NCBI RefSeq assembly: GCF_030317035.1
Contig: NZ_JASZYK010000002.1
Coordinates: forward strand, 620,001-684,000
Length of the DNA: 64,000 bases
Direction of reading: 5' to 3'
From: Variovorax sp. J22G73
GTDB lineage: Bacteria > Pseudomonadota > Gammaproteobacteria > Burkholderiales > Burkholderiaceae_C
Shown piece by piece: positions 18,366 through 27,040 of this stretch (positions are counted from its first letter, which is position 1; every line of letters begins with the position of its first letter). The translations under genes and the position numbers were made by a program. The notes beneath the pieces are model-generated. The model saw only the letters and a list, made by a program, of their open reading frames with translations, did no database searches and was not told the origin of the DNA.

Positions 18366-19588
18366 CAGCTGGCCACTCCGCGCGTCTGCAGCTTCGCGCC
18401 GGGGGCCGCCCATTGCCTGGGCCACACCACCACCCACTTGCCGTTCTGCACCTGCTTGACCTTGCCCAGGTCGTCGCCGAAGTTGCCGCGCTCGTTGAAG
18501 CGCAGCTTGCCCTGGATGGTGTCGACCTTGTTGGCGCGCAGCCAGGTGGCCATGGCCTTGTCGTCCAGCCCCTGCGTGGCGACCACGGCCGCCTCGATGA
18601 TCTGCCAGGCCGAGAACGAGGCCGCGGCCTGCGTTTCCACCGCCGTGTCGGGCAGGCCGGCCTTGGCCGCGCGCTCGCGGTAGGTCTTCACGAAGGCGGC
18701 GGCGGTCGGGTTGTCGGTGAACGGCGGGTGGTCTTCGAAGATGGTGGTGGCCAGCGCGCCGTTGGCCTCGGGCGCCTTCAGCATCGGCGCCGGCGCGGGC
18801 ACGTGATAGAAGTGGTGCAGCGGCGCGTAGTCGATCTTCTTCATCGCATCGAGCAGCTGGTTGCCTTCGAGGCCGATGGCCCCGTTCCAGATGAAGTCGG
18901 GGTTGGCCTCTTTCAGGCGGCCGGCAATGGGGCCGAAGTCGCGGTTGCCGAAGTCCCACTCCAGGAACAGCACCTCCTGCAGCCCACGCTGCCTGGCCAC
19001 CTCGCGCACGCCCAGCGCCACGAAGTGCACCGACGGAAACTTGCTGGTGACGATGGCGATGGTCTTCGGCGGCTTGGGCGACGTGGCCAGTGCGTCGAGC
19101 ACCATGGCCGGCATCGTCTTCTCGGGGTCGGGGCCGAGCGACCACGCCGGAAACTGCTGGTCGTACTTGGCCAGGCTGGGAATGCCGAAGGTGTGGTGCA
19201 CCAGCGTCTTGTTGTAGCGCTGGGCCACGCCCATGGCCGAAAGAATGGCGCCCGTGGCGTACGGGCCGATGAGCAGGTCGACCTTGTCGGCCGTGACCAG
19301 CTGCTCGTACAGCGTGCGCGCGAGGTCGGGCTTGGACTGGTCGTCCTTCAGCACCCACTCCACCGGCCGGCCCAGCAGGCCGCCGCGCTGGTTGAGCGAC
19401 TCCACGTAGATCTCGCCCGTGAGCTTGTGCACGAGCCCCGTGGCCGACAGCGGCCCGGTGAGCGCCAGCGTGCCGCCCACGCGAATGGGCTTGCCCGCCG
19501 GGGCCTGGGCGGCGGCGCTGCCGCTGAACAGCGCGCCGGTGCCGAGGGCACCGACAGCTGCGACGAAGGAACGACGATCGATGCTCAT
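18365..19588 (-). CDS. ABC transporter substrate-binding protein, LivK/branched-chain type
   Basis: A 407-residue periplasmic binding protein of the Leu/Ile/Val family. The N terminus (MSIDRRSFVAAVGALG) has a twin-arginine motif, so export could be by Tat. Cleavage would fall near SAAAQA. The body shows GGTLALTGPLSATG and DDQSKPDLARTLYEQLV, usual for the family. It follows the hydrolase gene, from which a hairpin separates it, and precedes livH. Linked aromatic-cleavage genes suggest an aromatic acid ligand. Confidence 0.88.
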   Translation of the reverse strand: MSIDRRSFVAAVGALGTGALFSGSAAAQAPAGKPIRVGGTLALTGPLSATGLVHKLTGEIYVESLNQRGGLLGRPVEWVLKDDQSKPDLARTLYEQLVTADKVDLLIGPYATGAILSAMGVAQRYNKTLVHHTFGIPSLAKYDQQFPAWSLGPDPEKTMPAMVLDALATSPKPPKTIAIVTSKFPSVHFVALGVREVARQRGLQEVLFLEWDFGNRDFGPIAGRLKEANPDFIWNGAIGLEGNQLLDAMKKIDYAPLHHFYHVPAPAPMLKAPEANGALATTIFEDHPPFTDNPTAAAFVKTYRERAAKAGLPDTAVETQAAASFSAWQIIEAAVVATQGLDDKAMATWLRANKVDTIQGKLRFNERGNFGDDLGKVKQVQNGKWVVVWPRQWAAPGAKLQTRGVAS

Positions 19589-19615
19589 TGTTTGTCTCCG
19601 GAATAGTTATGGTCT

Positions 19616-19638
19616 GCGCGGCGTGGAAACTGCCGCGC
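19616..19638 (-). promoter_or_regulatory. hairpin between hydrolase and binding-protein genes
   Basis: GCGCGGC and GCCGCGC pair across nine bases just after the hydrolase stop. There is no U-run, so it is more likely an mRNA-processing or stability stem inside the operon than a terminator. Confidence 0.4.
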
Positions 19639-19639
19639 G

Positions 19640-20494
19640 TCAGTCGCCGTCGACGACCGGGTTCGAGAGCAGGCCCACGCCTTCGATCTCGACCTCGCAC
19701 ACATCGCCCGCCTTCATGAACACCTGCGGCTTGCGCGCCAGGCCCACGCCCGAGGGGGTGCCGGCGATGATGATGTCGCCCGGCTGCAGCGCGAAGGGCT
19801 CGGAGCACACCGACACCAGCGTGGCCACGTCGAAGATCATGTCGCGCGTGTTGGCGTCCTGCAGCACCGTGCCGTTCAGGCGCGTCTGCAGCTTCAGGCC
19901 GGTGGCGCCCGCGGGCAGTTCGTCGGCGGTGACGAACTCGGGGCCGAAGGAGCCCGAGCGGTCGAAGTTCTTGCCCATCATCCATTGCGCGGACTTGAAC
20001 TGGTAGTCGCGGATGGAGCCGTCGTTGAACACGGAGTAGCCCGCCACGTGGTTCAGCGCATCGGCCTTCTTGATGTACCGGCCGGCCTTGCCGATGACCA
20101 CCAGCAGTTCGCCCTCGTAGTCGAACTGGGTGGACACGTGCGGGCGCACGATCGGCTGGTTGTGGCCGACCCACGACGACGGAAAGCGATGGAACAACAC
20201 CGGGTAGGTCGGCGGGTCGAACTTGCTTTCGGCCGCGTGGTCGATGTAGTTGAGGCCCACCGCGATGGCCTTGGAGGGCGACTGCACCGGCGCCAACCAG
20301 TCGATGCCGGCAAGCGGCAGGCGCGTGCGCGCGGCGGCGCCGGCTTTCCTGGCCGCCGCCAGGGCGTCGGGGCCGCCGCGCAGCAGTTCGTCGAGCGTGG
20401 CGGGCAGGCCTTCGGCCGTGAGGTTGACCACTTCCTGTTCGAGGCGCAGGCCGAGGGCGGGCTGGCCGTTGTGGTTGAAGGCGAGGAGACGCAT
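19640..20494 (-). CDS. fumarylacetoacetate hydrolase family protein
   Basis: A 284-residue FAH-fold hydrolase. The metal-site region FDYEGELLVVIGKAGRYI, together with KNFDRSGSFGPEFV and AGTPSGVGLARKP, marks the FAH C-terminal domain. Family members hydrolyse or decarboxylate ring-fission products (HpcE-type, acylpyruvases). The start at 20494 follows AAGGATC. Downstream of an extradiol dioxygenase it most likely works on the meta-cleavage product. Confidence 0.86.
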   Translation of the reverse strand: MRLLAFNHNGQPALGLRLEQEVVNLTAEGLPATLDELLRGGPDALAAARKAGAAARTRLPLAGIDWLAPVQSPSKAIAVGLNYIDHAAESKFDPPTYPVLFHRFPSSWVGHNQPIVRPHVSTQFDYEGELLVVIGKAGRYIKKADALNHVAGYSVFNDGSIRDYQFKSAQWMMGKNFDRSGSFGPEFVTADELPAGATGLKLQTRLNGTVLQDANTRDMIFDVATLVSVCSEPFALQPGDIIIAGTPSGVGLARKPQVFMKAGDVCEVEIEGVGLLSNPVVDGD

Positions 20495-20541
20495 GGGAAA
20501 GATCCTTGTGATGCGGGTAAAAAAGAAGGGATGAAGCGGGC

Positions 20542-21516
20542 TCAGGCCGCGGCTTCGGTCTGGAAATTGGTGACGAAGTCCTCGGGCACCTTCGGGCCCC
20601 AGGCGTAGAACGAGTCTTCGGGCGGGTGGTCGGCCGTGGGCCAGTCGAAGTCGCCGGGCACGTAGTCCATGTCGCAGGAGTACTCCGAGTAGCTGCCCCA
20701 CGGGTCGCGCACGTAGTGGAAGTAGTTCGAGCCCAGCACGTGCCGCCCCACGCCCCAGCCGCGTACGTGGCCGGCGGCGTACATCTGCTCCATGCCGCGG
20801 CCCACCTCGTCGATGTTGGCCACGTCCCAGCTCAGGTGGTGCAGGCCCGGGCCGTTCGAATGCGCCATGGCGATCAGGTGGTGGTCGCTGCCGTGCGCGC
20901 CGTGCATGAAGACGATGAGGTCGCCCGAGCGGTCGGTCACGCGCAGGCCCAGCGCCTCTTCGAAGAAACGCACGGCCTCGGGCACCTTGCCGCTGAACAG
21001 CAGGATGTGCGACAGCCGCCGCGGATGCACCTTCGGAATGCGCGCCCGGTTCAGCGAGGCGCCCGTGCCCGTGGCCGGGCGCGGCGCCACCACCGGCTTC
21101 CTGCCGGCGTCGGGCGAGCTCTTGGCGGCCACCACCACCTGCACCGGAAAGCCATCGGGGTGCAGCACCCACAGGCCGCGGTCGTCGCCCAGCGCATGCG
21201 GCGCGCAGCGCGGCACGCCCAGGCGCTCGACGCGCGCGGCAATGGCGTCGAAGTCTTCGGCGAAGCAGGCAAAGCGCAGGTACTGCAGCTTCTTCACGCC
21301 GCTGGCCTGGTGCAGCGAACCCCAGGCGTGCGGATGGCCGGCGGTGTACAGGTCGAGCCGGTTTGCCTCGCGCCGCGGCTCGATGCCGAAGTCGCTGTAG
21401 AAGCGCTGCGCCTCGTCGAGGTCGGGCACGGTGAAGACGAAGGCGTCTAGCGAATGAACGCCGTGCAGCGCGGCGCGGTGCGGGCTTTTCTGGGTACGAA
21501 GCTGGATCTCTGGCAT
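20542..21516 (-). CDS. extradiol ring-cleavage dioxygenase (VOC superfamily, type I)
   Basis: A 324-residue two-domain vicinal-oxygen-chelate protein. The likely Fe(II) ligands are His170 (RRLSHILLFSG), His226 (GLHHLSWDV) and Glu278 (GSYSEYS), spaced as in catechol 2,3-dioxygenases. The N-terminal domain lacks the ligands, as usual. ATG 21516 has GGAGAC upstream. An ATG nine codons earlier is possible. It is first in the operon with the FAH hydrolase and Liv-type importer. Confidence 0.85.
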   Translation of the reverse strand: MPEIQLRTQKSPHRAALHGVHSLDAFVFTVPDLDEAQRFYSDFGIEPRREANRLDLYTAGHPHAWGSLHQASGVKKLQYLRFACFAEDFDAIAARVERLGVPRCAPHALGDDRGLWVLHPDGFPVQVVVAAKSSPDAGRKPVVAPRPATGTGASLNRARIPKVHPRRLSHILLFSGKVPEAVRFFEEALGLRVTDRSGDLIVFMHGAHGSDHHLIAMAHSNGPGLHHLSWDVANIDEVGRGMEQMYAAGHVRGWGVGRHVLGSNYFHYVRDPWGSYSEYSCDMDYVPGDFDWPTADHPPEDSFYAWGPKVPEDFVTNFQTEAAA

Positions 21517-21551
21517 GAGGCGTGTCTCCAATCGGCTGTCCATTTTGCGTT

Positions 21552-21564
21552 GAATAATATATTC
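21552..21564. promoter_or_regulatory. candidate operator, GAATA-N3-TATTC
   Basis: A 13-bp inverted repeat in the A+T-rich spacer between the dioxygenase operon and the divergent gntR gene. It lies 36 bp upstream of the dioxygenase start, a fitting place for GntR control of both directions. Confidence 0.35.
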
Positions 21565-21652
21565 TTTGCACGTTAGTCTATTGTTTGGCTGTTTATCCAT
21601 CATTAGGGTTAACAAGTAACATCGACCGGTTTTCGCGATGAATGGGAGCGCA

Positions 21653-22342
21653 ATGAACGAAAAAACCAAGGGCCCGAGCCAGACGCGACAGGTGTTCGCC
21701 GAGCTGCGCACGGCCATCGTGGGCGGGCGCCTGCTGCCGGGCTCCAAGCTCAACATCGCCGCGCTGGCCGAGGAACTGGACGTGAGCGCGGGCGCGGTGC
21801 GCGAAGGGCTGGCCATGCTGGAGGCCGAGTCGCTGGTGGTGTCGGAGCCCTCGCGCGGCTACCGGGTGAGCCCGATTTCGCCGGAAGACCTCGAGGAGCT
21901 GGTGAAGGCGCGCATCGAGATCGAGAAGCTCTGCCTGGCCGAGGCCATCCGCCACGGCGACCTGGCCTGGGAAGGCAGCGTGGTGTCGGCGCACCACCGG
22001 TTGTCGCGCCAGGCCGAGCGCGACGCGGCCATGCCCACGGTGCTGAGCGCCGAATGGACCAGCAGCCACGCCGACTTTCACAACGCGCTGGTCTCGGGCT
22101 GCCCGAACAGCTGGCTGCTGCGCATGCACCAGATGCTGTACCAGCAGAGCGAGCGCTACCGGCAGCTGTCGGCGCCGCTGGGCAAGGAGTCGCGCGACGT
22201 GGGCGCCGAGCACCAGGCGCTGCTGGACGCGGTGCTCAACCGCGACATCCAGGCCGCGCAGGTGCTGATGGCCGAGCACCTGCAGACGACCGGGCGCCTG
22301 CTGATGAGCGCGCTGAGGGCGAGCGTGCCCGCAGAGCGCTGA
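21653..22342 (+). CDS. GntR family regulator (FCD subfamily)
   Basis: A 229-residue regulator from the ATG at 21653, which follows GGGAGCG. An ATG five codons earlier is also in frame. The winged helix (residues about 8-75) has LAEELDVSAGAVREGLAMLEAESLV, followed by a helical FCD domain with the metal-binding-type HxDFH pattern (SSHADFHNALV). It is divergent from the dioxygenase-FAH-Liv operon and probably controls it in response to the aromatic substrate. Confidence 0.87.
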   Translation: MNEKTKGPSQTRQVFAELRTAIVGGRLLPGSKLNIAALAEELDVSAGAVREGLAMLEAESLVVSEPSRGYRVSPISPEDLEELVKARIEIEKLCLAEAIRHGDLAWEGSVVSAHHRLSRQAERDAAMPTVLSAEWTSSHADFHNALVSGCPNSWLLRMHQMLYQQSERYRQLSAPLGKESRDVGAEHQALLDAVLNRDIQAAQVLMAEHLQTTGRLLMSALRASVPAER

Positions 22343-22491
22343 CCGAGCGCTAGCCAAGCGACACGACAGGCCACGCCGGCCAGCCATTGCGCCGGCGCAT
22401 CACAGCTATATCGGCCGCCCTCTTCTTGCGGCGCGCACGCACGCGCAAGCTCTTCGTGACCCGTCCAGCAGGACTCACAAGGAGCTTTTCG

Positions 22492-23109
22492 ATGTTCGCG
22501 ATGCAGTACTCGCACAGACTTCCGGCCGAGCACGACATGCAGGCCATTCGCCAACGCGCGGCACGGCGCGGGCCGGTGTGGGACGACACGCCGGGGCTGG
22601 TGTTCAAGGCCTTCGTCTCGCAGGAGCGCGGCCGGCACGGCGCCGTCGGCCACCTGTATGCGTCGGTCTATCTGTGGCACGACGCGGGCGAGGCGGCGCG
22701 CTTCCTGATGGGGGAGCGCTTCCAGGGTGTGGTCGATTCCTTCGGCCGGCCGCGCGTGGAAAGCTGGCTGCCGCTGGACGCGCGCGCCGGCGCCGGCCGG
22801 GCGCAGAAGGCCGCGTGGCTGCTGCGCGAGGAGCACACGGTGGACGCTGCCACCGACCGCGCGGCGCTGCTCGCAACACAGGTCGAGGCCAATCGCCAAC
22901 GCGCGTCTCAGCCCGACACCGTGGCCGTGTGGACGGTGCTCGACCTCGACGCATGGCGGCTGGTGCGCTTCACGCTGTCGGCGCAGATTGCAAAGGCTGC
23001 GGCGCACGCCGAAGGCAGCAAGCTCTACGAAGGCAGCAAGCTCTACGAAGACAGCAAACTCTACGAGGTGCTGCACCTCGCCCGGCCGGGCATCGGCCTG
23101 CTGCCATGA
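22492..23109 (+). CDS. DUF4865 family protein
   Basis: A 205-residue protein. The opening MFAMQYSHRLPAEHDMQAIRQR and the VYLWHDAGEAARFLMGERFQGVVDSFGRP segment are typical of DUF4865, a family of unknown function that in proteobacteria is often next to a LysR gene. The ATG at 22492 has an AAGGAG ribosome-binding site. The C terminus has three 18-bp repeats encoding EGSKLY, EGSKLY and EDSKLY. Its stop overlaps the start of a tiny membrane-protein gene. Confidence 0.8.
   Translation: MFAMQYSHRLPAEHDMQAIRQRAARRGPVWDDTPGLVFKAFVSQERGRHGAVGHLYASVYLWHDAGEAARFLMGERFQGVVDSFGRPRVESWLPLDARAGAGRAQKAAWLLREEHTVDAATDRAALLATQVEANRQRASQPDTVAVWTVLDLDAWRLVRFTLSAQIAKAAAHAEGSKLYEGSKLYEDSKLYEVLHLARPGIGLLP
23011..23064 (+). 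repeat. 18-bp x3 tandem repeat in the DUF4865 gene
   Basis: Units GAAGGCAGCAAGCTCTAC at 23011 and 23029 are identical. The third (23047) differs at two positions. They are in frame. Confidence 0.95.
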
Positions 23110-23231
23110 AGCCGCCCCGCCCTTCGGACATGTGGCTCGCGCACCTGGCCAGCGTCGGCGTGGCGGCGGTGCTGCTCTGCGGCCTGGCGGCGCTGGCGGC
23201 AGCGGTGGTTCACCGGCTTGTCGCGCCGTAG
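23106..23231 (+). CDS. 41-residue single-span membrane protein
   Basis: The start overlaps the DUF4865 stop (ATGA), so it is probably translationally coupled. The product starts MKPPRPSDMWLAHLAS and continues as one long hydrophobic segment (VGVAAVLLCGLAALAAAVV) with a short basic end. No family is recognised at this length. Such coupling suggests it acts with DUF4865, but this is inference. Confidence 0.55.
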   Translation: MKPPRPSDMWLAHLASVGVAAVLLCGLAALAAAVVHRLVAP

Positions 23232-23247
23232 AACGCGTTACGGGCCG

Positions 23248-24102
23248 CTACGCCGCGGTCGAACGTATCGCCGCGGCCAGCGTGCGCAACGCGCTGCGCG
23301 CCTGCGCATCCGACACGCTGCTGTGCATGACCACGTCGCGCGACGGCAGCGGCGGCAGGCCCCCCGGCAGCGCGCCCACGTCCACCGTGCCCACCGGTGC
23401 CACGCGGCGGCCCAGCGCCGCCACCGCCAGCCCGGCCGACACGGCGGCACCCACCGTCATCACGCCGCCGCCGACGAACACCTCGGTCCACGCGACGCCG
23501 CCTTCGGCCAGCGCCGCCACGGCCATGCTGCGCACGCTGCACGGCTCGGCCTGCGTGGCCAGGCGCAGCGGCTCGCCGGAGCGGTGCACGAAGTCGGGCG
23601 CGGCCATCCAGCCGAAGTGCTCCTGCAGCAGCAGTTCGCCGTCGAGGCGGCGGCTGTCGTGGCGCAGCACGATGGCCACGTCGAGCACGCCGCGGTCGAA
23701 GTCATCGAGCAGCTCGCGCGAGGTGGACACGCGCACCTCCATCACCACGCGCGGCTCGGCGTCCTTCATCTGGCGCAGCAGCAGCGGCAGCTCGGCGCCG
23801 ACGATGTGGTGGCTGATGCCGACCACCAGCCGCCGCGTCGGCGCGCCGAAGGCTTCGAGCGCGCCGCTGTGCGCGGCCAGCAACTGCCGCGCCGATGGCA
23901 GGAAGGCCATGCCCTCGGCGGACAGCCGCACCAGCCGCGGCGTGCGCTCCAGCAGGCGGCGCGCCAGCGACTCTTCGAGCCGCTTCACCTTCAGGCTCAC
24001 GGCCGACTGCGAACTGTCCATGGCTTCGGCCGCGCGCGTGAAGCTCTTCAGGTCGGCCACGTGCACGAAGGCCTGCACAGCCTCGATGTCGAGGGTCTTC
24101 AT
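23248..24102 (-). CDS. LysR family transcriptional regulator
   Basis: A 284-residue LysR regulator. The N-terminal helix-turn-helix (residues about 4-63, AVQAFVHVADLKSFTRAAEAM and SQSAVSLKVKRLEESL) is canonical, and a periplasmic-binding-like effector domain follows. It converges on the DUF4865 pair and is divergent from the D-threonine aldolase-like gene, so either or both could be targets. Confidence 0.9.
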   Translation of the reverse strand: MKTLDIEAVQAFVHVADLKSFTRAAEAMDSSQSAVSLKVKRLEESLARRLLERTPRLVRLSAEGMAFLPSARQLLAAHSGALEAFGAPTRRLVVGISHHIVGAELPLLLRQMKDAEPRVVMEVRVSTSRELLDDFDRGVLDVAIVLRHDSRRLDGELLLQEHFGWMAAPDFVHRSGEPLRLATQAEPCSVRSMAVAALAEGGVAWTEVFVGGGVMTVGAAVSAGLAVAALGRRVAPVGTVDVGALPGGLPPLPSRDVVMHSSVSDAQARSALRTLAAAIRSTAA

Positions 24103-24261
24103 CGCGGCAGGGCCATTTGGGAAACTACGAAGAATCTGGCGAACATTTCGATGCGATCATTTCACAGCCGAAGTATTTCCGCAGGGCCCGCGACGCGCGC
24201 CCTGCCCGCTCGCAACAACTCCCCACACGCTTTTCAAAGCTCCGCACAAAGGCTCCCTTCG

Positions 24262-25416
24262 ATGTTCCAAGACCTGCAAGTCAATGCGCCGCTCATCGGC
24301 GTTCCCGGCGGCCGCCACCTGCTCGACACCCCCGCGCTGCTGATCGACCTGCCCGCCATGACACGCAACATCGAACGCATGGCGGCCTTTGCCAAGTCGC
24401 GCGGCGTCAACCTGCGCCCGCACGTGAAGACGCACAAGTCGGTGGAGATCGCCCGGCGCCAGGTGGCCGCGGGCGCCATCGGCGTGAGCTGCGTCACGCT
24501 GGGCGAGGCCGAGGTGATGGTGGCGGGCGGCATTCCGGGCGTGCTCATCACCTCGCCGGCGGTCACGCCGAGCAAGATCGCACGGCTCGTCAAGCTGGCG
24601 CAGCGCGCGCGACCCGGCGACGTGATGGTGGTGGTCGACAACCCGCGCAACCTGGCCGACCTGGCCCAGGCCGCGAGCGAGCTCACCCACCCGCTGGACG
24701 TGCTGGTGGACTACGGCGCCGGCTACAACCGCACCGGCGCCGCCACCCAGGCCAAGGTGCTGGAGCTCGCGGCGGCGGTGGCGGCCGAGCCCCGGCTGCG
24801 GCTGCGCGGGCTGCAGTCGTACGCGGGCAACCTGCAGCACATCGTGGCGCGCGAGCAGCGCAGCGAGGCGGCGGCCGGCCTGCGCGAAACCGTGGCCGGC
24901 ATCGTCGCGGCGGCCAAGCGCCAGGGCCTGCACTTCGAGATCGTCACCGGCGCGGGCACCGGCACGCACGACCTCGACTCGCAGGAAAACGCCTTCACCG
25001 AGCTGCAGGCCGGCTCGTACGTGTTCATGGACGCCGAGTACACGCAGGTGCTGGCCAGCGGCGGCGAGCCTTCGCCCTTCGAGGTGTCGCTGTTCGTGCA
25101 GACGGCGGTGGTGAGCACCAACGCGGCCGACTGGGTGACGGTCGACGGCGGCACCAAGTGCTTTTCGACCGACAGCGGCGTGCCGCTGGTGGCGCGCGGC
25201 GTGGACGCTGCCACGCGCTACGCCTTCTTCGGCGACGAGCACGGCAAGCTGCTGCTCGCGCAAGGCGCGGGCGGAGCCCGGCCGGTGCTGGGCGCGCGGG
25301 TGGAGTTCGTGACGCCGCACTGCGATCCGACGGTGAACCTGCACGACACGTACCACGTGGTCGAGGGCGGCACGCTGGTGGGCATCTGGCCGGTGGACGC
25401 GCGCGGCAAGCGCTGA
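24262..25416 (+). CDS. D-threonine aldolase / DSD1-like PLP enzyme
   Basis: A 384-residue protein with an N-terminal alanine-racemase-like barrel. The PLP lysine is in RPHVKTHKSVEIA, and the LDVLVDYGAGYNRTG and LRGLQSYAGNLQH segments are typical. The C-terminal domain contains EFVTPHCDPTVNLHD, the His/Cys metal region of D-threonine aldolases and D-serine dehydratases. It probably cleaves or dehydrates a beta-hydroxy D-amino acid. It is divergent from the LysR gene. I chose the start at 24262 by family length, as the ribosome-binding site is weak. Confidence 0.85.
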   Translation: MFQDLQVNAPLIGVPGGRHLLDTPALLIDLPAMTRNIERMAAFAKSRGVNLRPHVKTHKSVEIARRQVAAGAIGVSCVTLGEAEVMVAGGIPGVLITSPAVTPSKIARLVKLAQRARPGDVMVVVDNPRNLADLAQAASELTHPLDVLVDYGAGYNRTGAATQAKVLELAAAVAAEPRLRLRGLQSYAGNLQHIVAREQRSEAAAGLRETVAGIVAAAKRQGLHFEIVTGAGTGTHDLDSQENAFTELQAGSYVFMDAEYTQVLASGGEPSPFEVSLFVQTAVVSTNAADWVTVDGGTKCFSTDSGVPLVARGVDAATRYAFFGDEHGKLLLAQGAGGARPVLGARVEFVTPHCDPTVNLHDTYHVVEGGTLVGIWPVDARGKR

Positions 25417-25438
25417 GGCGAAGCGCCGAGCGCGGCCG

Positions 25439-25454
25439 GCGCGTGGTCACGCGC
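25439..25454. other. GC-rich palindrome after the DSD1-like gene
   Basis: GCGCGTG-GT-CACGCGC is a near-continuous palindrome, 23 bp after the stop. It could help 3' end formation but has no T-run. The 190-bp gap it lies in has no gene. Confidence 0.3.
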
Positions 25455-25606
25455 GGTTGCTCTCTAGTGGACGCTGGTGCGCGTGGGTACTCGAACCGGG
25501 CATAAGAAAACGCGAAAAGCGTATTTCACAACGGTGGCAGTGCAGGGGAAAGTCGTCGGCCTGTCCCTTCTCTTTCCGGGCGCGCCCAGGCGCCGCCCCG
25601 CCCCCC

Positions 25607-26932
25607 ATGGAATCCACCCCCGCCACGTCGCGCACTGCGCAGCATGTCACCGCTGTGCAGCATGTCACCGCAGCGCAGCATGTCACCGCTGTGCAGCACG
25701 TCACCGCCGCGCACGCCCCCAGCTCGCAGCAGCTCTTCGATCGCTTTCGCCCCGTCTTCCAGCGCATCGCCGAACGCGCGACGCAACGCGAGATCGATCG
25801 CGAGCTGGCCTATGAGCCCGTGGCCTGGCTCAACGCCGAGCGCTTCGGCGCGCTGCGCGTGCCGGTGGAACACGGCGGCATCGGCGCGTCGGTCGAGCAG
25901 CTGTACGACCTGCTCATCGAGCTCGGCGAGGCCGACTCCAACCTGCCGCAAATCTTGCGCGCGCACTTCGGCTTCATCGAGCGGCTGCTCGCCGAAATCG
26001 ACCCCGCGCTGCACGGCCCGTGGATGCGCCTGGCGGCCGAAGGCGTGGTGTTCGGCAACGCCACCACCGAGCTGGGGGACGGCGCCATCGCCACGATGCA
26101 GACCTCGCTGAAACGTGACACCCACGGCGACGGTGACGCATGGCGCCTGGACGGCGACAAGTACTACAGCACCGGCACGCTGTACGCCGACTGGATCGCG
26201 GTGTCGGCCCAGCGCCTGAACGACGACGGCAGCACCGACCGCGTGATTGCCCTGGTGCCCTCGGAGGCGCAAGGCGTGGAGCGCGTGGACGACTGGCGCG
26301 GCTTCGGCCAGCGGCTGACGGCCTCGGGCACCACGCGGTTTCGCGGCGTGCGCGTGAAGCCCGAGAACGTGCTGCTCTACGTGCGCGACCAGCCCACGCC
26401 GATGACGGCGCATTTCCAGCTCACGCACCTGGCGACGCTGGCGGGCATCTCGCGCGCCATCGTGCGCGACGCGGTGGCCTTCGTGCAGCCGCGCAAGCGC
26501 GTGTACAGCCACGGCAGCGGCAGCACGCCGCGCGAAGATCCGTTGGTGCAGCAAGTCATCGGGCAGTTGGCGAGCACGGCGTTCATCGCGGCGTCCACGG
26601 TGCAGGCGGTGGCGCGCGGGCTGGGCGACATCGACCGCTACCGCGAGCGCGGGGAGACGGTTCCGGAAAGCCTGTTGTTCGAAGTGGAACTGAACACGGC
26701 CAAGGCGCAGGCCGGCATCGTCGATGCGGTGCTGCAGGCGGGCACGCGGCTGTTCGACATCGGCGGTGCCTCGGCGCTGCAGGACGACCGCCGGCTCGAC
26801 CGGCACTGGCGCAACGCGCGCACGCTGGCTTCGCACAACCCGACGATCTACAAGGGCCGCGTGGTGGGCGACCATCTGCTGAACGGGGCGCGGCCTACGT
26901 TCTACTGGGCGGTGGGGGCGATCGCTTCCTGA
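25607..26932 (+). CDS. acyl-CoA dehydrogenase-fold flavoprotein (DszC/SfnB-like)
   Basis: A 441-residue protein of the acyl-CoA dehydrogenase superfamily. It has YDLLIELGEADSNLPQILRAHFGF, a mid-domain GNATTELGDG and WRLDGDKYYSTG, and the C-terminal HWRNARTLASHNPTIYKGRVVGD. That last set, with no acidic base, resembles the flavin monooxygenase branch (DszC, SfnB/SfnC) linked to organosulfur use. The first 30 residues are a disordered insert of four 18-bp repeats (QHVTAV/A). No sulfur gene is adjacent, so the substrate is open. Confidence 0.8.
   Translation: MESTPATSRTAQHVTAVQHVTAAQHVTAVQHVTAAHAPSSQQLFDRFRPVFQRIAERATQREIDRELAYEPVAWLNAERFGALRVPVEHGGIGASVEQLYDLLIELGEADSNLPQILRAHFGFIERLLAEIDPALHGPWMRLAAEGVVFGNATTELGDGAIATMQTSLKRDTHGDGDAWRLDGDKYYSTGTLYADWIAVSAQRLNDDGSTDRVIALVPSEAQGVERVDDWRGFGQRLTASGTTRFRGVRVKPENVLLYVRDQPTPMTAHFQLTHLATLAGISRAIVRDAVAFVQPRKRVYSHGSGSTPREDPLVQQVIGQLASTAFIAASTVQAVARGLGDIDRYRERGETVPESLLFEVELNTAKAQAGIVDAVLQAGTRLFDIGGASALQDDRRLDRHWRNARTLASHNPTIYKGRVVGDHLLNGARPTFYWAVGAIAS
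25640..25711 (+). repeat. 18-bp x4 tandem repeat at the start of the flavoprotein gene
   Basis: Four units of CAGCAYGTCACCGCNGNG (25640, 25658, 25676, 25694) encode QHVTAV or QHVTAA. Units 1 and 3 are identical, as if the array had grown by duplication of a 36-bp pair. Confidence 0.95.
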
Positions 26933-27040
26933 TCTCGAGGGCGGGGCACGCGGAGCGCTGTGTGCTGTGCGTGCTGTGCATGCGCCGGGGGCTTAAAGTC
27001 GCGGGTCTTCAGACCGGACCCTTTCTTTCCCTTTCTTTTC

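Noticed and set aside
25640..25711. CRISPR-like array
   Set aside because: The 18-bp units are directly adjacent with no spacers, and they are in frame in a coding gene.
25447..25767. Cys-rich minus-strand frame (repeated AVTCC) opposite the flavoprotein start
   Set aside because: It is the antisense reading of the 18-bp repeat array. The plus-strand frame continues into a full acyl-CoA dehydrogenase-fold protein.
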